This document shows positions 7,365-14,904 of a DNA stretch of 64,000 nt, in pieces. Made by a program: the position numbers and the translations under genes. Position 1 is the first letter of the stretch. Each line of letters begins with the position of its first letter. Source of the stretch: Pseudomonadota bacterium (GTDB lineage: Bacteria; Pseudomonadota; Alphaproteobacteria; Rhizobiales; Devosiaceae); contig JAEWBN010000006.1 of NCBI GenBank assembly GCA_023391095.1, forward strand, positions 1 through 64,000, written 5' to 3'. The notes beneath the pieces were generated by a model. The model made no database searches. It saw only the letters and a program-made list of their open reading frames with translations, and was not told where the DNA came from.

Positions 7365-9394
7365 CAGCCTTGCCTCACCTGGATATCCTGCATCAACGAT
7401 GGGAGATTGCGGTTGTTGGCCTTGATCTGCTGGCCGGCCACTTGACCCGCCACTTGAGTGACGAGAGGGACGATGTTGCCGTTCTCGACGCCAAGGCGAA
7501 CGTCCACGGTGATGGCGCCACCACCACCGCGTTCCTGCCCCGGCTTGGTGATGCTGACATGCTCGTTGGGGCTGGCCTTGAAGGCGACAAGCTGGCTGTC
7601 GATGCCGCCCGAGCCGCCAACCTTGAAACTGCCGCCGTTCGCGAAGCCGAAGAGCTTGCCGATGCCACCCAAGAGGCCGCCGCCGCCACCAAGCCCGCCG
7701 CCCAAGCCACCAAGCAGCAGATTGAAGCCATAGTCTAAGAACAGATCGCCAAGCTTTCCGAGCAGCCCCGACACTGCATCCATGGCGTTGCCGCTCCCAG
7801 TCACCACGGCCTTGAAGATATCCTTGAAACCGGTGGCGAGTGTCGATGCGACTGACTTGCCGATATCACCCATGTTCTGCATGGATGCCGACGCATTGTC
7901 GGCAGCATTGGCAAGCTTCTTGGCGCCGCCCGCCGCACCGCCGCTGCCCGAGCCACCATCGCCACCAGCACCACCGTCAAACGCAGTGCCGAGTGCGGCG
8001 ATCTCGGCGGCGGCAGAGCCCGCCTCATCACCAACCAATCCGAGCGCCTTGCCGAGTTCCCCCAGATAGTCACGACTGAAACCGGATTGAAACGCGCTCT
8101 GCACCACGCCGCCTAGGTCAGCCAGGGCTCCAGTCGGATCGCGCTTGAACCCGGAGAGGTCGGCATCAACCAGCCCACCAAGACCGGGTATATTGCGTAG
8201 CGCGCCCACTATGCCGTTGACGCCGTTCTGCACGATATCGATGGCGCCATTCATGGCATTGGTGAAGATGTCGGCGAATGCGGCGGGCAGCAGACTCCAC
8301 CCTGCTACGACTGCATCGAACGCGCCGACGAAAAGACCGATTACGTTGTTTACCGCGCCGTGAACGATCCCCACAAAGTCGATGCCGATAACCTGCTTGA
8401 TCTCGTCGCGGAAAAGGAACGCTGCCGAAACCACAGCCGCCAATGCGACCGCAATCAGGCCCACCGGGTTCGCCGCTGCCGCCACAGCAATCGCCCGCAA
8501 TCCGCCTACAACGGCGGCAGACATGGCCGTAGCCGCACCGCTTATAGCTGCCCAGATCGTTGGGCCAAGAGCGGTCAGGACTGCGGCACCGGCCACGCCA
8601 GCGGCGCGAGCAATGACGTCGAAGTTCTGCGACACGAAATCAAGCGCAGCAGCCACGGCCGTGAGCGACATTTCGAGGCCGCTATTGGCCCCGATGGCAT
8701 TGGCGACAGTCTCGAAAAACTCCTCGAGCGCCATTGTGGCCCGCGCCTGCGCAGCCGTGAGGCCAGTGAAGCCTGATGCCGCCACGCCCTTGACCTGCTC
8801 ATTGAGCGCATCCATCACGACACCCTGGGCGCCGATCAGGTCATTGGCCTGCATGAAGCTGTCGATCATCGCCTTCTGCTGATCGGTGAAGGTGATGCCA
8901 CGCTTGGTCAGCATGGCGAGGCCCTTTTCGGGATCAGCCAAGGCCCGAGCCAACCCTTCGACGTTCTGCCTGAGATCGCCGCCCCAGGCCGCCGACATGT
9001 CGTCAGCCAGCTTGATGGCGTCGAAGAATACCTCCCGGCTAAAGCCGAACGTGGCGAGGTTCGTCGAGACAGCCAAAACCTCCTCAGCGGCGCGACCGGT
9101 AGAACGCTCAAGCCGGTCGGCAAAGTCCGACACTTCCTTGCCGCTAGTCTGAGCTGTGTTCCCGACATTGGCCAACGCCCGATCAAGCTGGGCAGTCAAC
9201 TTGCGGGTTTCCTCGATGCGCCCCACAGCTTGACCGATGCCGTCCGTGAGGCCAGCCAGTACGGCCACGCCGCCAAGGGCAGCGAATGCCTTGCTAAGGC
9301 CGCTCATGGCGCCCTTGGCCTTGTTCATCCCCTGCTCAAACTCCGCAGAGTTAAGGCCAAGATCCACGCGAAGAGCACCAACAACGGCTGCCAT
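7364..9394 (-). CDS. Tail tape measure protein
   Basis: 676 residues, the longest gene of the tail module, and the right position after the chaperone pair. The N-terminus has LRVDLGLNSAEFEQGMNKAKGAM, typical of tape measure proteins, followed by alpha-helical, coiled-coil-prone sequence (about 50-230). Very hydrophobic segments lie near 265-330 (AAGVAGAAVLTALGPTIWAA and following), and a Gly-rich region near 600. The protein sets tail length and is ejected to form a channel in the cell envelope. A tail of roughly 100 nm would be expected from about 1.5 A per residue. Confidence 0.9.
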   Translation of the reverse strand: MAAVVGALRVDLGLNSAEFEQGMNKAKGAMSGLSKAFAALGGVAVLAGLTDGIGQAVGRIEETRKLTAQLDRALANVGNTAQTSGKEVSDFADRLERSTGRAAEEVLAVSTNLATFGFSREVFFDAIKLADDMSAAWGGDLRQNVEGLARALADPEKGLAMLTKRGITFTDQQKAMIDSFMQANDLIGAQGVVMDALNEQVKGVAASGFTGLTAAQARATMALEEFFETVANAIGANSGLEMSLTAVAAALDFVSQNFDVIARAAGVAGAAVLTALGPTIWAAISGAATAMSAAVVGGLRAIAVAAAANPVGLIAVALAAVVSAAFLFRDEIKQVIGIDFVGIVHGAVNNVIGLFVGAFDAVVAGWSLLPAAFADIFTNAMNGAIDIVQNGVNGIVGALRNIPGLGGLVDADLSGFKRDPTGALADLGGVVQSAFQSGFSRDYLGELGKALGLVGDEAGSAAAEIAALGTAFDGGAGGDGGSGSGGAAGGAKKLANAADNASASMQNMGDIGKSVASTLATGFKDIFKAVVTGSGNAMDAVSGLLGKLGDLFLDYGFNLLLGGLGGGLGGGGGLLGGIGKLFGFANGGSFKVGGSGGIDSQLVAFKASPNEHVSITKPGQERGGGGAITVDVRLGVENGNIVPLVTQVAGQVAGQQIKANNRNLPSLMQDIQVRQG

Positions 9395-9396
9395 GG

Positions 9397-9750
9397 CTAC
9401 CTCTTACGTTTGGACAGGATGGACTTGAGGATGGCGATCTGCTCATCAGCCGTCTGCGCGTGCCGCGGAGGCTGCTTGTCCGTCTTGAGCAGACTTTCCA
9501 GCGTCGGCATCTTCTTGGGCTGGTGGTAGGCGTAGGCGTTTAGCTGGGCTGTATGCCAGGCAAGCGCCATTCGCTCGTTATGCTCGCGAACAGCGCGCTC
9601 GCGCGCCCCTGCGATGTGCAGGGACAGAAGCCGCGGCGTCAGCGTTCCGAATGGAACGGGGTCGAAACCGCAGGCTGCATACGAAGTCAGGAGGCTTTCC
9701 CAGTCCCATCCTGCTTCGCCTTCCGAGGGCGGGCGGCGTCCGCCTTTGCC
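9397..9750 (-). CDS. Downstream tail assembly chaperone frame, probably made by -1 frameshifting
   Basis: An open frame ending at TAG 9397 reads WDWESLLTSYAACGFDPVPFG and continues through HNERMALAWHTAQLNAYAYHQ to a basic end SILSKRKR. It overlaps the end of the chaperone gene 9687-10055 in the -1 frame and has no ATG in its well-formed N-terminal part; the first is at 9570. The lambda G/GT arrangement, in which a frameshift makes a fusion just before the tape measure gene, explains this. GGCAAAG at 9744-9750 is a possible but imperfect slip site. The 5' limit given is that site, not a start codon. Confidence 0.65.
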   Translation of the reverse strand, partial: GKGGRRPPSEGEAGWDWESLLTSYAACGFDPVPFGTLTPRLLSLHIAGARERAVREHNERMALAWHTAQLNAYAYHQPKKMPTLESLLKTDKQPPRHAQTADEQIAILKSILSKRKR

Positions 9751-10055
9751 TGCGGAAAGGCTGCCGTCATCGCAGCCTGGATAGCCCCTGCTGTGGCATC
9801 GAAGCCGGCGCGACCGATGATCTCGCCGGCTTCATTTTCATCCACTTCGGGGTGATGCTCGCGGAGGGCATGCATAACGATAGCCCGCAGACTTCCGATC
9901 CGCATGCTCTGCGTGTCAGCCAGCTTCTCGGCGATCTGGTTGATGCCCATGTCGAAATGGTTCTCAATGCTGACAATCGCATTGATCGACATCCGCATGG
10001 TGTAGGTCTTTTCCGGGGTCTGTAGTTCGACCTCGCCCCGCAGCGGATTAGCCAT
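9687..10055 (-). CDS. Tail assembly chaperone (lambda G / GTA g10-like)
   Basis: A 122-residue protein, MANPLRGEVELQTPEKTYTM..., helical in its second half with a Lys/Arg-rich tail. I start at the ATG at 10055, which overlaps the TAA of the tail tube gene (TAATG), not the upstream in-frame start. Size, position between tail tube and tape measure, and an overlapping -1 frame all fit the tail chaperone that coats the tape measure protein during assembly. Confidence 0.75.
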   Translation of the reverse strand: MANPLRGEVELQTPEKTYTMRMSINAIVSIENHFDMGINQIAEKLADTQSMRIGSLRAIVMHALREHHPEVDENEAGEIIGRAGFDATAGAIQAAMTAAFPQAKADAARPRKAKQDGTGKAS

Positions 10056-10483
10056 TACGCAGCGGTGCCCCACGTTTCGTCGCCGGAGATGGCGACTGTG
10101 ATTGTTGCGGTCATGCGGTCATCCAGCGGGATGGCCTTGCTGAAACCGATGATCGAGGCGTCATAGGTTACGGTCACGCCACCAGGGAAGGTGATCCGAT
10201 GTTCGACCGTATCCCCAGACGTGAACAGCTCGCGGAGCATCACGTCCGTATCCGAGCCGGGGATCCAGTTGATTTCGAAGCTAGCCTCGCCACTGTCAAT
10301 GAGTCCGCTAATGTACTCGCGGCGGCGGCCGGGGCTCTGCATGTGCGTGGCATCAACGCGGTCGGCTGTGGCTTCGCCGGGAGTGATGTTGATGACTTCG
10401 GCCACTTCAACGAACGCTGCCGGATCAGCGCCAGCGTCCCAAATGGCATACTTGCTGCCGTAGCCAATCTTGGCGTCGGTCAT
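10055..10483 (-). CDS. Major tail tube protein
   Basis: A 142-residue protein, MTDAKIGYGSKYAIWDAG..., with VAEVINITPGEATADRVDATHMQSPGRRREYI and a C-terminal TITVAISGDETW: the beta-sandwich pattern of siphophage tail tube proteins, followed in order by chaperone and tape measure genes. It would polymerise as hexameric rings into the tail tube. Confidence 0.85.
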   Translation of the reverse strand: MTDAKIGYGSKYAIWDAGADPAAFVEVAEVINITPGEATADRVDATHMQSPGRRREYISGLIDSGEASFEINWIPGSDTDVMLRELFTSGDTVEHRITFPGGVTVTYDASIIGFSKAIPLDDRMTATITVAISGDETWGTAA

Positions 10484-10533
10484 GGGTGTTCTCCAACAAT
10501 GTCAGGGAAGCGCGAGCCCACCGCGCAGAAGGG

Positions 10534-10929
10534 CTAGGTGACAGGCGACCAGTGGAATACGAAGTCGCGGCTGTCGGTGAACCAAGTAGTCGGGCCGTCT
10601 TTGTCGTTGCGGGTCCGCTGGCCGGCAGCGAACACGCCTTGGAAATGGTAGCCGCCGAACTCGCCAGAGAAGCCGGAGAGCTTGGCTGCAACCGCGTTCG
10701 CCACCGAACGGGCCTGAGAGGCGGAACTGCCCCGGCAATCGAACTGGACGCGGGTTGCGACATAGCCGCTTGCGCCCGCCATCGTGTAGTCGGTGACCCC
10801 GCTCACCACGTACATGACCACGTAGGGGAGCGTCGAACCTTGAGGGGCAGCATCCCAATCGATCTTACTGCCGACTAGGGCGGTCAACGGCGCATGGGTC
10901 TTCAGGAGATTGGCTAGAACCTGTTGCAT
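10534..10929 (-). CDS. DUF3168 tail completion/terminator protein
   Basis: A 131-residue protein starting MQQVLANLLKTHAPLTALVG and containing STLPYVVMYVVSG. This matches the DUF3168 family (tail terminator, lambda gpU-like role) in size and N-terminal motif. The start overlaps the stop of the HK97 gp10-like gene (TAATG). It likely caps the tail tube and joins it to the head. Confidence 0.82.
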   Translation of the reverse strand: MQQVLANLLKTHAPLTALVGSKIDWDAAPQGSTLPYVVMYVVSGVTDYTMAGASGYVATRVQFDCRGSSASQARSVANAVAAKLSGFSGEFGGYHFQGVFAAGQRTRNDKDGPTTWFTDSRDFVFHWSPVT

Positions 10930-11366
10930 TAGCCGCCTCTCGCTGCCTTGCGCGCCTTAGCCTTCACGGCCTTTTCAATGCCGACCCAAAGCTCGTCAGA
11001 GATACGTTTGAGCACTTCGTTCTTTGTCTGGTCCCAGGCTGGACGCATGAATGGATGTGGCGGGCTTCCGTCGCTGCCGAACTCCCGGAGATGTGCTTGA
11101 GGCATTGAGCCGGGGCCAATGAACCGCTCCTGCTCTGCGGCCTTGCGATGTTCTGCCTTCTGAGCGCGTGACAGGGTGCCGCTGACATCGATGCTTTCGC
11201 GCAGATGCCCCTCATCGACCGGCGCAAGCGCTCTTGCGGCCCTTGCGGTGATCTCGCCGGCATTGTCCAGCGCAACGCGTCCGATGGCGCGCCGCTTGGT
11301 TGGCGTGAACTGGCTAAGGGCCTCGTCAATCTCGCGTAGCCCTTCCACACGTACGGTGGTCTTCAC
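10929..11366 (-). CDS. HK97 gp10-family head-tail protein
   Basis: A 145-residue protein with LREIDEALSQFTPTKRRAIGRVAL near the N-terminus and APVDEGHLRESIDVSG plus PPHPFMRPAWDQTK later. These are the features of HK97 gp10 / putative tail-component proteins (APVDTGxLR and HPFMRPA). It overlaps both neighbours by 1-4 bases in the connector operon. Confidence 0.88.
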   Translation of the reverse strand: MKTTVRVEGLREIDEALSQFTPTKRRAIGRVALDNAGEITARAARALAPVDEGHLRESIDVSGTLSRAQKAEHRKAAEQERFIGPGSMPQAHLREFGSDGSPPHPFMRPAWDQTKNEVLKRISDELWVGIEKAVKAKARKAARGG

Positions 11367-11719
11367 GGCTCTGGCTCCGACTGCGGCACCAGCGTGTCAT
11401 TGGCGCGGGAGGCGGTGATCTCGATGCCCTCGCGCCGGCCGATTTCCTTGGTGCCGACGATGCCGTACTCGACGCCCTCGCAGATTAGGCGGTCGGACGC
11501 GGTGATGGTGCGCGTAAGTGTGTCATAGCGAACCTGAAAGCGCGTCGTGATCGTCCCGCCCACTTGGGCCGCCCTCAGCTTCTCGCCATCGGAAACGTCC
11601 TGTTTGGAAGCGGCGCGTCCCCCTAGCTCCGTCCATCCCTCCACGGGCTCGTTCCATTCGTTCCGTGTGGTGCCGAAGCGCTCAAGCGTGATCCGACGAT
11701 CTAGGGACCGGGCAAACAT
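11363..11719 (-). CDS. Phage head closure protein (head-tail joining family)
   Basis: A 118-residue protein: SLDRRITLERFGTTRNEWNEPVEGW, then RFQVRYDTLTRTITASDRLICEGVEYGIVG. The pattern (RIT...E with a later D.G..Y.I.....) matches the phage head-tail joining / head closure family. Position between the gp6-like connector and gp10-like protein agrees. Confidence 0.85.
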   Translation of the reverse strand: MFARSLDRRITLERFGTTRNEWNEPVEGWTELGGRAASKQDVSDGEKLRAAQVGGTITTRFQVRYDTLTRTITASDRLICEGVEYGIVGTKEIGRREGIEITASRANDTLVPQSEPEP

Positions 11720-12025
11720 TCACGCACCTAGCCCGCGACGGTACGGCCAAAGGAGCTTGCGCACAGGGGCGGGAACATCGTCTGCTGGGTCCTCCTGGCG
11801 CTCGTCGTAGAACGAACGCACGAGAAAGAAGCCGGCCACCTTGAACACCGCTTCCTCGCCATAGGGGACGAGGCTGATATTGCAGAAGCGGAGCATGGCG
11901 CGCTCCGCCGCTTCCATATAGGCGGAGATGAGCGTGTCGCTGGCCTCGTCCTCGACATTGAGGTCCGTCTTGACCTCGTCCAGCGTCCACAGCGGCCCAA
12001 GGGTCTTTATGACGATGTCTGCCAT
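11720..12025 (-). CDS. Head-tail connector protein (HK97 gp6-like)
   Basis: A 101-residue protein with LDEVKTDLNVEDEASDTLISAYMEAAERAM near the N-terminus. This Leu-x-x-Val-K-x-x-L-x(4)-D-x(2)-D motif is the start of gp6-like adaptor proteins that form a ring under the portal. The C-terminus (PAPVRKLLWPYRR) also fits. It starts directly after the head closure gene in order of transcription logic and ends one base before it. Confidence 0.85.
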   Translation of the reverse strand: MADIVIKTLGPLWTLDEVKTDLNVEDEASDTLISAYMEAAERAMLRFCNISLVPYGEEAVFKVAGFFLVRSFYDERQEDPADDVPAPVRKLLWPYRRGLGA

Positions 12026-12034
12026 GATCGGCTC

Positions 12035-12295
12035 CTAGTAGAGCGCCCAGATGTCGTCGGCGGTGCCGCCAGTGCGGACCTGCTTGCAGACGAGCGGATT
12101 GTAGCCCTGCTGGAGCGGGACGTTCGCGCGGATGGTGCCGTCGACTTCCTGCAGATTGGCGGTGCCTGGGGAGCCGACCAGCAGCCCGCGGCACACTCCG
12201 CCGGGAAGGTCGGCGTTGGCCTTGGTGACCGGGGCGTAAGCGTCGGCCGGCGCGGCGGATGGGTCGCCGTATTGCGAGATGATCTTGTTTGCCAT
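12035..12295 (-). CDS. Head spike base protein-like (RCAP_rcc01079 family)
   Basis: An 86-residue protein reading DAYAPVTKANADLPGGVCRGLLVG... and ending in TGGTADDIWALY. The pattern, P.T..D..DLPGG..RGL.VG...G and a final TGT.A..I.ALY, is what I know from the gene transfer agent head spike base protein family of Rhodobacter capsulatus. It would sit on capsid vertices and carry receptor-binding or decoration proteins. Its place between the connector and an Ig-like protein supports a capsid-surface role. The family call is from memory of the motif. Confidence 0.7.
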   Translation of the reverse strand: MANKIISQYGDPSAAPADAYAPVTKANADLPGGVCRGLLVGSPGTANLQEVDGTIRANVPLQQGYNPLVCKQVRTGGTADDIWALY

Positions 12296-12298
12296 GGC

Positions 12299-12652
12299 CT
12301 ATTCCTCTGCAGCCGCGACAGCCGAGGTGGCGGTGCTGGTGGCGGACGTTGAACCCTTCCAGTTCGAGGCGGTCACAGTGACGGTGATCGTCTCGCCTTC
12401 CTCTGCCTCAGTCAGGGTGTAGGTCTTGGCGGTCGCGCCAGCGATGTTCTCCCCGTCTGCCTTCCACTGATAAGCGAAGGTTGCGGGAGCTTCACGGCCC
12501 GTCCATGTGCCGTTGTTCGCCGTGAGCGTTTCCCCCACGGTCGGCGTGCCGGTGATGGTCGGTGCCACGCTGTTGGCGGGGGCGGTTGGCGCGCCGCCTT
12601 GGGCGCCGACAAAACCGGCGTAGCTGCGCTTGTGATCTGCCTTGCTGCGCAT
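12299..12652 (-). CDS. Ig-like domain phage surface protein
   Basis: 117 residues with one bacterial Ig-like domain: APTITGTPTVGETLTANNGTW, then FAYQWKADGENIAGATAKTYTL, ending in TVTVTASNWKGSTSA. This repeat type is common in head-decoration and tail proteins, where it gives weak adhesion to carbohydrates. A short basic N-terminus (MRSKADHKRSYAGF) may bind the capsid or the spike base protein next door. There is no signal peptide, so it is a virion rather than a secreted protein. Confidence 0.75.
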   Translation of the reverse strand: MRSKADHKRSYAGFVGAQGGAPTAPANSVAPTITGTPTVGETLTANNGTWTGREAPATFAYQWKADGENIAGATAKTYTLTEAEEGETITVTVTASNWKGSTSATSTATSAVAAAEE

Positions 12653-12655
12653 GGC

Positions 12656-12895
12656 TCAACCCTTCGCCTTCACGGATCCGCCCTTGCGTCCGTTCTTGTC
12701 GTGATCGAGAGGGTCGGCCTTGTTGGCCGGTGCGGGCTCCGCCTTATTGTGGGGGCGGGCCTCGGCCTTCTCCAGCACGCCGCTGGAAACGAGATGCGCG
12801 ACTTCGGAGGCGACGGCCTCGCGCTTGTCGCCCTCCTCATAGAGCTTGTCGCCTTCGTGGCGGCGCAGCACGTTGAAAGTAACTTTCTCTGCCAT
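12656..12895 (-). CDS. Small phage protein, unknown function
   Basis: I start at the ATG at 12895, which has GGAGG at the right distance; this gives 79 residues, MAEKVTFNVLRRHEGDKLYEEGDKRE..., followed by a region rich in charged residues, Ala and Pro, with a Lys/Gly-rich end (DKNGRKGGSVKAKG). A folded N-terminal part (ending VAHLVSSGVLEKAEA) plus a disordered tail is common in head-assembly proteins. It lies between the capsid terminator and the Ig-like gene. Confidence 0.65.
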   Translation of the reverse strand: MAEKVTFNVLRRHEGDKLYEEGDKREAVASEVAHLVSSGVLEKAEARPHNKAEPAPANKADPLDHDKNGRKGGSVKAKG

Positions 12896-12916
12896 GATGG
12901 CCTCCTTCGGTTCATA

Positions 12917-12942
12917 GAAAAGGCGGAGCAAATGCCCCGCCT
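12917..12942 (-). terminator. Intrinsic terminator after the major capsid gene
   Basis: On the minus strand, AGGCGGGGC - ATTT - GCTCCGCCT forms a 9-bp stem (one G-U) and is followed by TTTTC. A terminator straight after the capsid gene would raise capsid expression over the downstream connectors. Confidence 0.7.
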
Positions 12943-12961
12943 CTCGTGATCAACCGAACAA

Positions 12962-14164
12962 TCAGGAAACGCGTCCGAAATCGCCGTAGATGAACGCTTC
13001 TGGGCGGTAGACAGCCAGGGCGAGGCGCTCTTCGGCGAGGACGGTCACCAAGTTCTTGATGAAGTCGTCTTCGTTCTCAGTCGCAACTTCGACGCGGGCC
13101 TGCCAGCGATCGAAGACCTGGGCACCGAGCTTGAAGGCACCAGTCAGGAACTTGTCGACGGCAATGGCCTGCGTGGTCACCACCGGAAGGCCCCAAAGCG
13201 TCGGCGCAATAGAGCCCTGCGGGTTGCCGATGATATAGTTGCCGCCGGCATCCTTCAGCGTCTCGATCCAGGCCCAGTCGGTCGGATGCATCACATGGCC
13301 GGTTGCCGGGTATTCCGCGAGAGCGGCCTGCAACATGGCGAGACGCATCAGGTCGATGCTGGTGGGGCTGGTGAGCGTGATCGGCGCGGAATAGGCAGTG
13401 GCCTGCGGGATGATGCCGAGCAGGTTCTGTCCGGTGCCATCGCCGTTGAGCAACTGCCCCTCTTCCTTGAACGCCAGGCCGTACAGCAGGCGCTGATCGA
13501 TGATCGAGCGCAGCTGCGGAATGTCACTGAGAACCTGGCGGGAAGCCTTCATCCAGTGGGCGATAACCTTGGCCGAGGTCGTCTTGAGGTCAAGCTTGAT
13601 GTCCGAACTTGGCTTCTCGCCGCCTTCCGCCACCATCCCGGCGTTGTTGGTGAAGCCGGTTTCCTGCACGTATTCAAGCGTGCTGCCGTCCATCTGGCCG
13701 GGCGAAATGAGATCGCGCACGGTCAAGCGGCGCTGCGGTAGGGCCTGGATGCCGGGAAGGCGGGTGTTCTGGATGGCATCGCCAACCGAACCGGCGGCAT
13801 CGGTCGTCAGGGAGGTCAGGGTCGCCTTGGCCTGGAAGTCGATGCGGCCGCGCGGGTTTGCCTGTGCCAGGAAGGCCTTGACCTTCTCGTCTTCGGCAAA
13901 CTGCTCGCCAAAGGACTTGGCGCGCTCTTCGCCGCCGCCTGCCCCTTCAGCAACGCGCTGCTCGAGCTGCGAAAGCTGCTCATTCAGGGCATTCATCTTG
14001 AGCAGAGCTTCGTCAGCCTGTTCTTTGACCGAGTTTGCGACCTCGCCGGACTTCTTGGCATCGCCAAGGGCGGTTTCAGCGATTTCCTTGACCTTATCCA
14101 GCGACTGCTGGAACGCGGTTTTCACTTCGCTGGCAAGCTGCTCAGCGGTCTTTTCGTCTGCCAT
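12962..14164 (-). CDS. Major capsid protein, HK97 fold
   Basis: 400 residues. Residues 1-80 are a charged coiled coil (the delta scaffold domain), a Gly-rich stretch (GAGGGEERAKSF) marks the probable protease cleavage zone, and from about 105 the HK97 fold follows: TDAAGSVGDAIQNTRLPGI, RDLISPGQMDGSTLEYVQETGFTNNA split around the E-loop, SRQVLSDIPQLRSII, MHPTDWAWIETLKDAGGNYI and GLPVVTTQAI. Upstream protease and portal complete the HK97 head set. Confidence 0.96.
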   Translation of the reverse strand: MADEKTAEQLASEVKTAFQQSLDKVKEIAETALGDAKKSGEVANSVKEQADEALLKMNALNEQLSQLEQRVAEGAGGGEERAKSFGEQFAEDEKVKAFLAQANPRGRIDFQAKATLTSLTTDAAGSVGDAIQNTRLPGIQALPQRRLTVRDLISPGQMDGSTLEYVQETGFTNNAGMVAEGGEKPSSDIKLDLKTTSAKVIAHWMKASRQVLSDIPQLRSIIDQRLLYGLAFKEEGQLLNGDGTGQNLLGIIPQATAYSAPITLTSPTSIDLMRLAMLQAALAEYPATGHVMHPTDWAWIETLKDAGGNYIIGNPQGSIAPTLWGLPVVTTQAIAVDKFLTGAFKLGAQVFDRWQARVEVATENEDDFIKNLVTVLAEERLALAVYRPEAFIYGDFGRVS

Positions 14165-14202
14165 TTGGTTTCTCCGCTTGGCTATGTGGGGTGGGTGGTC
14201 CG

Positions 14203-14904
14203 CTATGCGCTCAGAAGAGCGCGGAGAAATGCGGTTCCGGTGTCAGCCGCAACGGCAGGTTCCCCCTGCCCCTTAAGACAGACGCGCGCGGCACGCTCTG
14301 CCTCCGAATTCGAGAAGCCCAATCCCTTGAGCCAAGTCTCAAACTCGCGCTCAGTCAGCCGGTCCCCGGCTTTGAGCTTGTCCGTCAATTGATGGGCAGC
14401 CTTCAGCGCCTTGACGCTGGTAATGCGCGCGTTTTCGTTCGCGCCGATGCTGACCACCGAAACTTCCTTAAGATCGAGGTTCTCCAGCGTCCAAACGCCG
14501 GTCTCCGGATCAACCGTGAAGCCTTTGTCCTTGATGCGATAACCGATGGAGAGGCCGTCGATATCGCCATTCTTGAGGAGCGAATGCGCCTCACGGGCAC
14601 GCTGGACGTCCATATTTAGGCGCCCGACCATGATCAGGCCCTTGCTGTCCTCTGAGGCAGAGGTCCACTTGCCGATGGGCTCGTCACGATTATGCTGCCA
14701 GAACATTTTCGGCATGGTGCCCGCAGCTTTGTGCTCCGCAAGGCTCTCGGAGAACGCGCCAGGCGCGATGATGTCGCCATAGCTGTCGGGTTGGCCGCCA
14801 AAAGTAGAGGCGTAGCCCTCAAATTCGCCGGTTTCCTTGAGCGCCTTGATTTCAAGAACCGGTGCGGAGTGCGGCATGGTGATGCCAGCGTCCTTAAACA
14901 ACAT
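14203..14904 (-). CDS. Prohead protease (HK97 gp4-like, U35)
   Basis: The ATG at 14904 has AGGAGG seven bases away and lies inside the end of the portal gene (11-base overlap), giving 233 residues; in-frame codons upstream would extend far into the portal. Motifs: FEGYASTFGGQPDSYGDIIAPGAF, the catalytic His region MFWQHNRDEPIGKW, and GLSIGYR with the catalytic Ser. It cleaves the capsid delta domain during maturation. Confidence 0.93.
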   Translation of the reverse strand: MLFKDAGITMPHSAPVLEIKALKETGEFEGYASTFGGQPDSYGDIIAPGAFSESLAEHKAAGTMPKMFWQHNRDEPIGKWTSASEDSKGLIMVGRLNMDVQRAREAHSLLKNGDIDGLSIGYRIKDKGFTVDPETGVWTLENLDLKEVSVVSIGANENARITSVKALKAAHQLTDKLKAGDRLTEREFETWLKGLGFSNSEAERAARVCLKGQGEPAVAADTGTAFLRALLSA

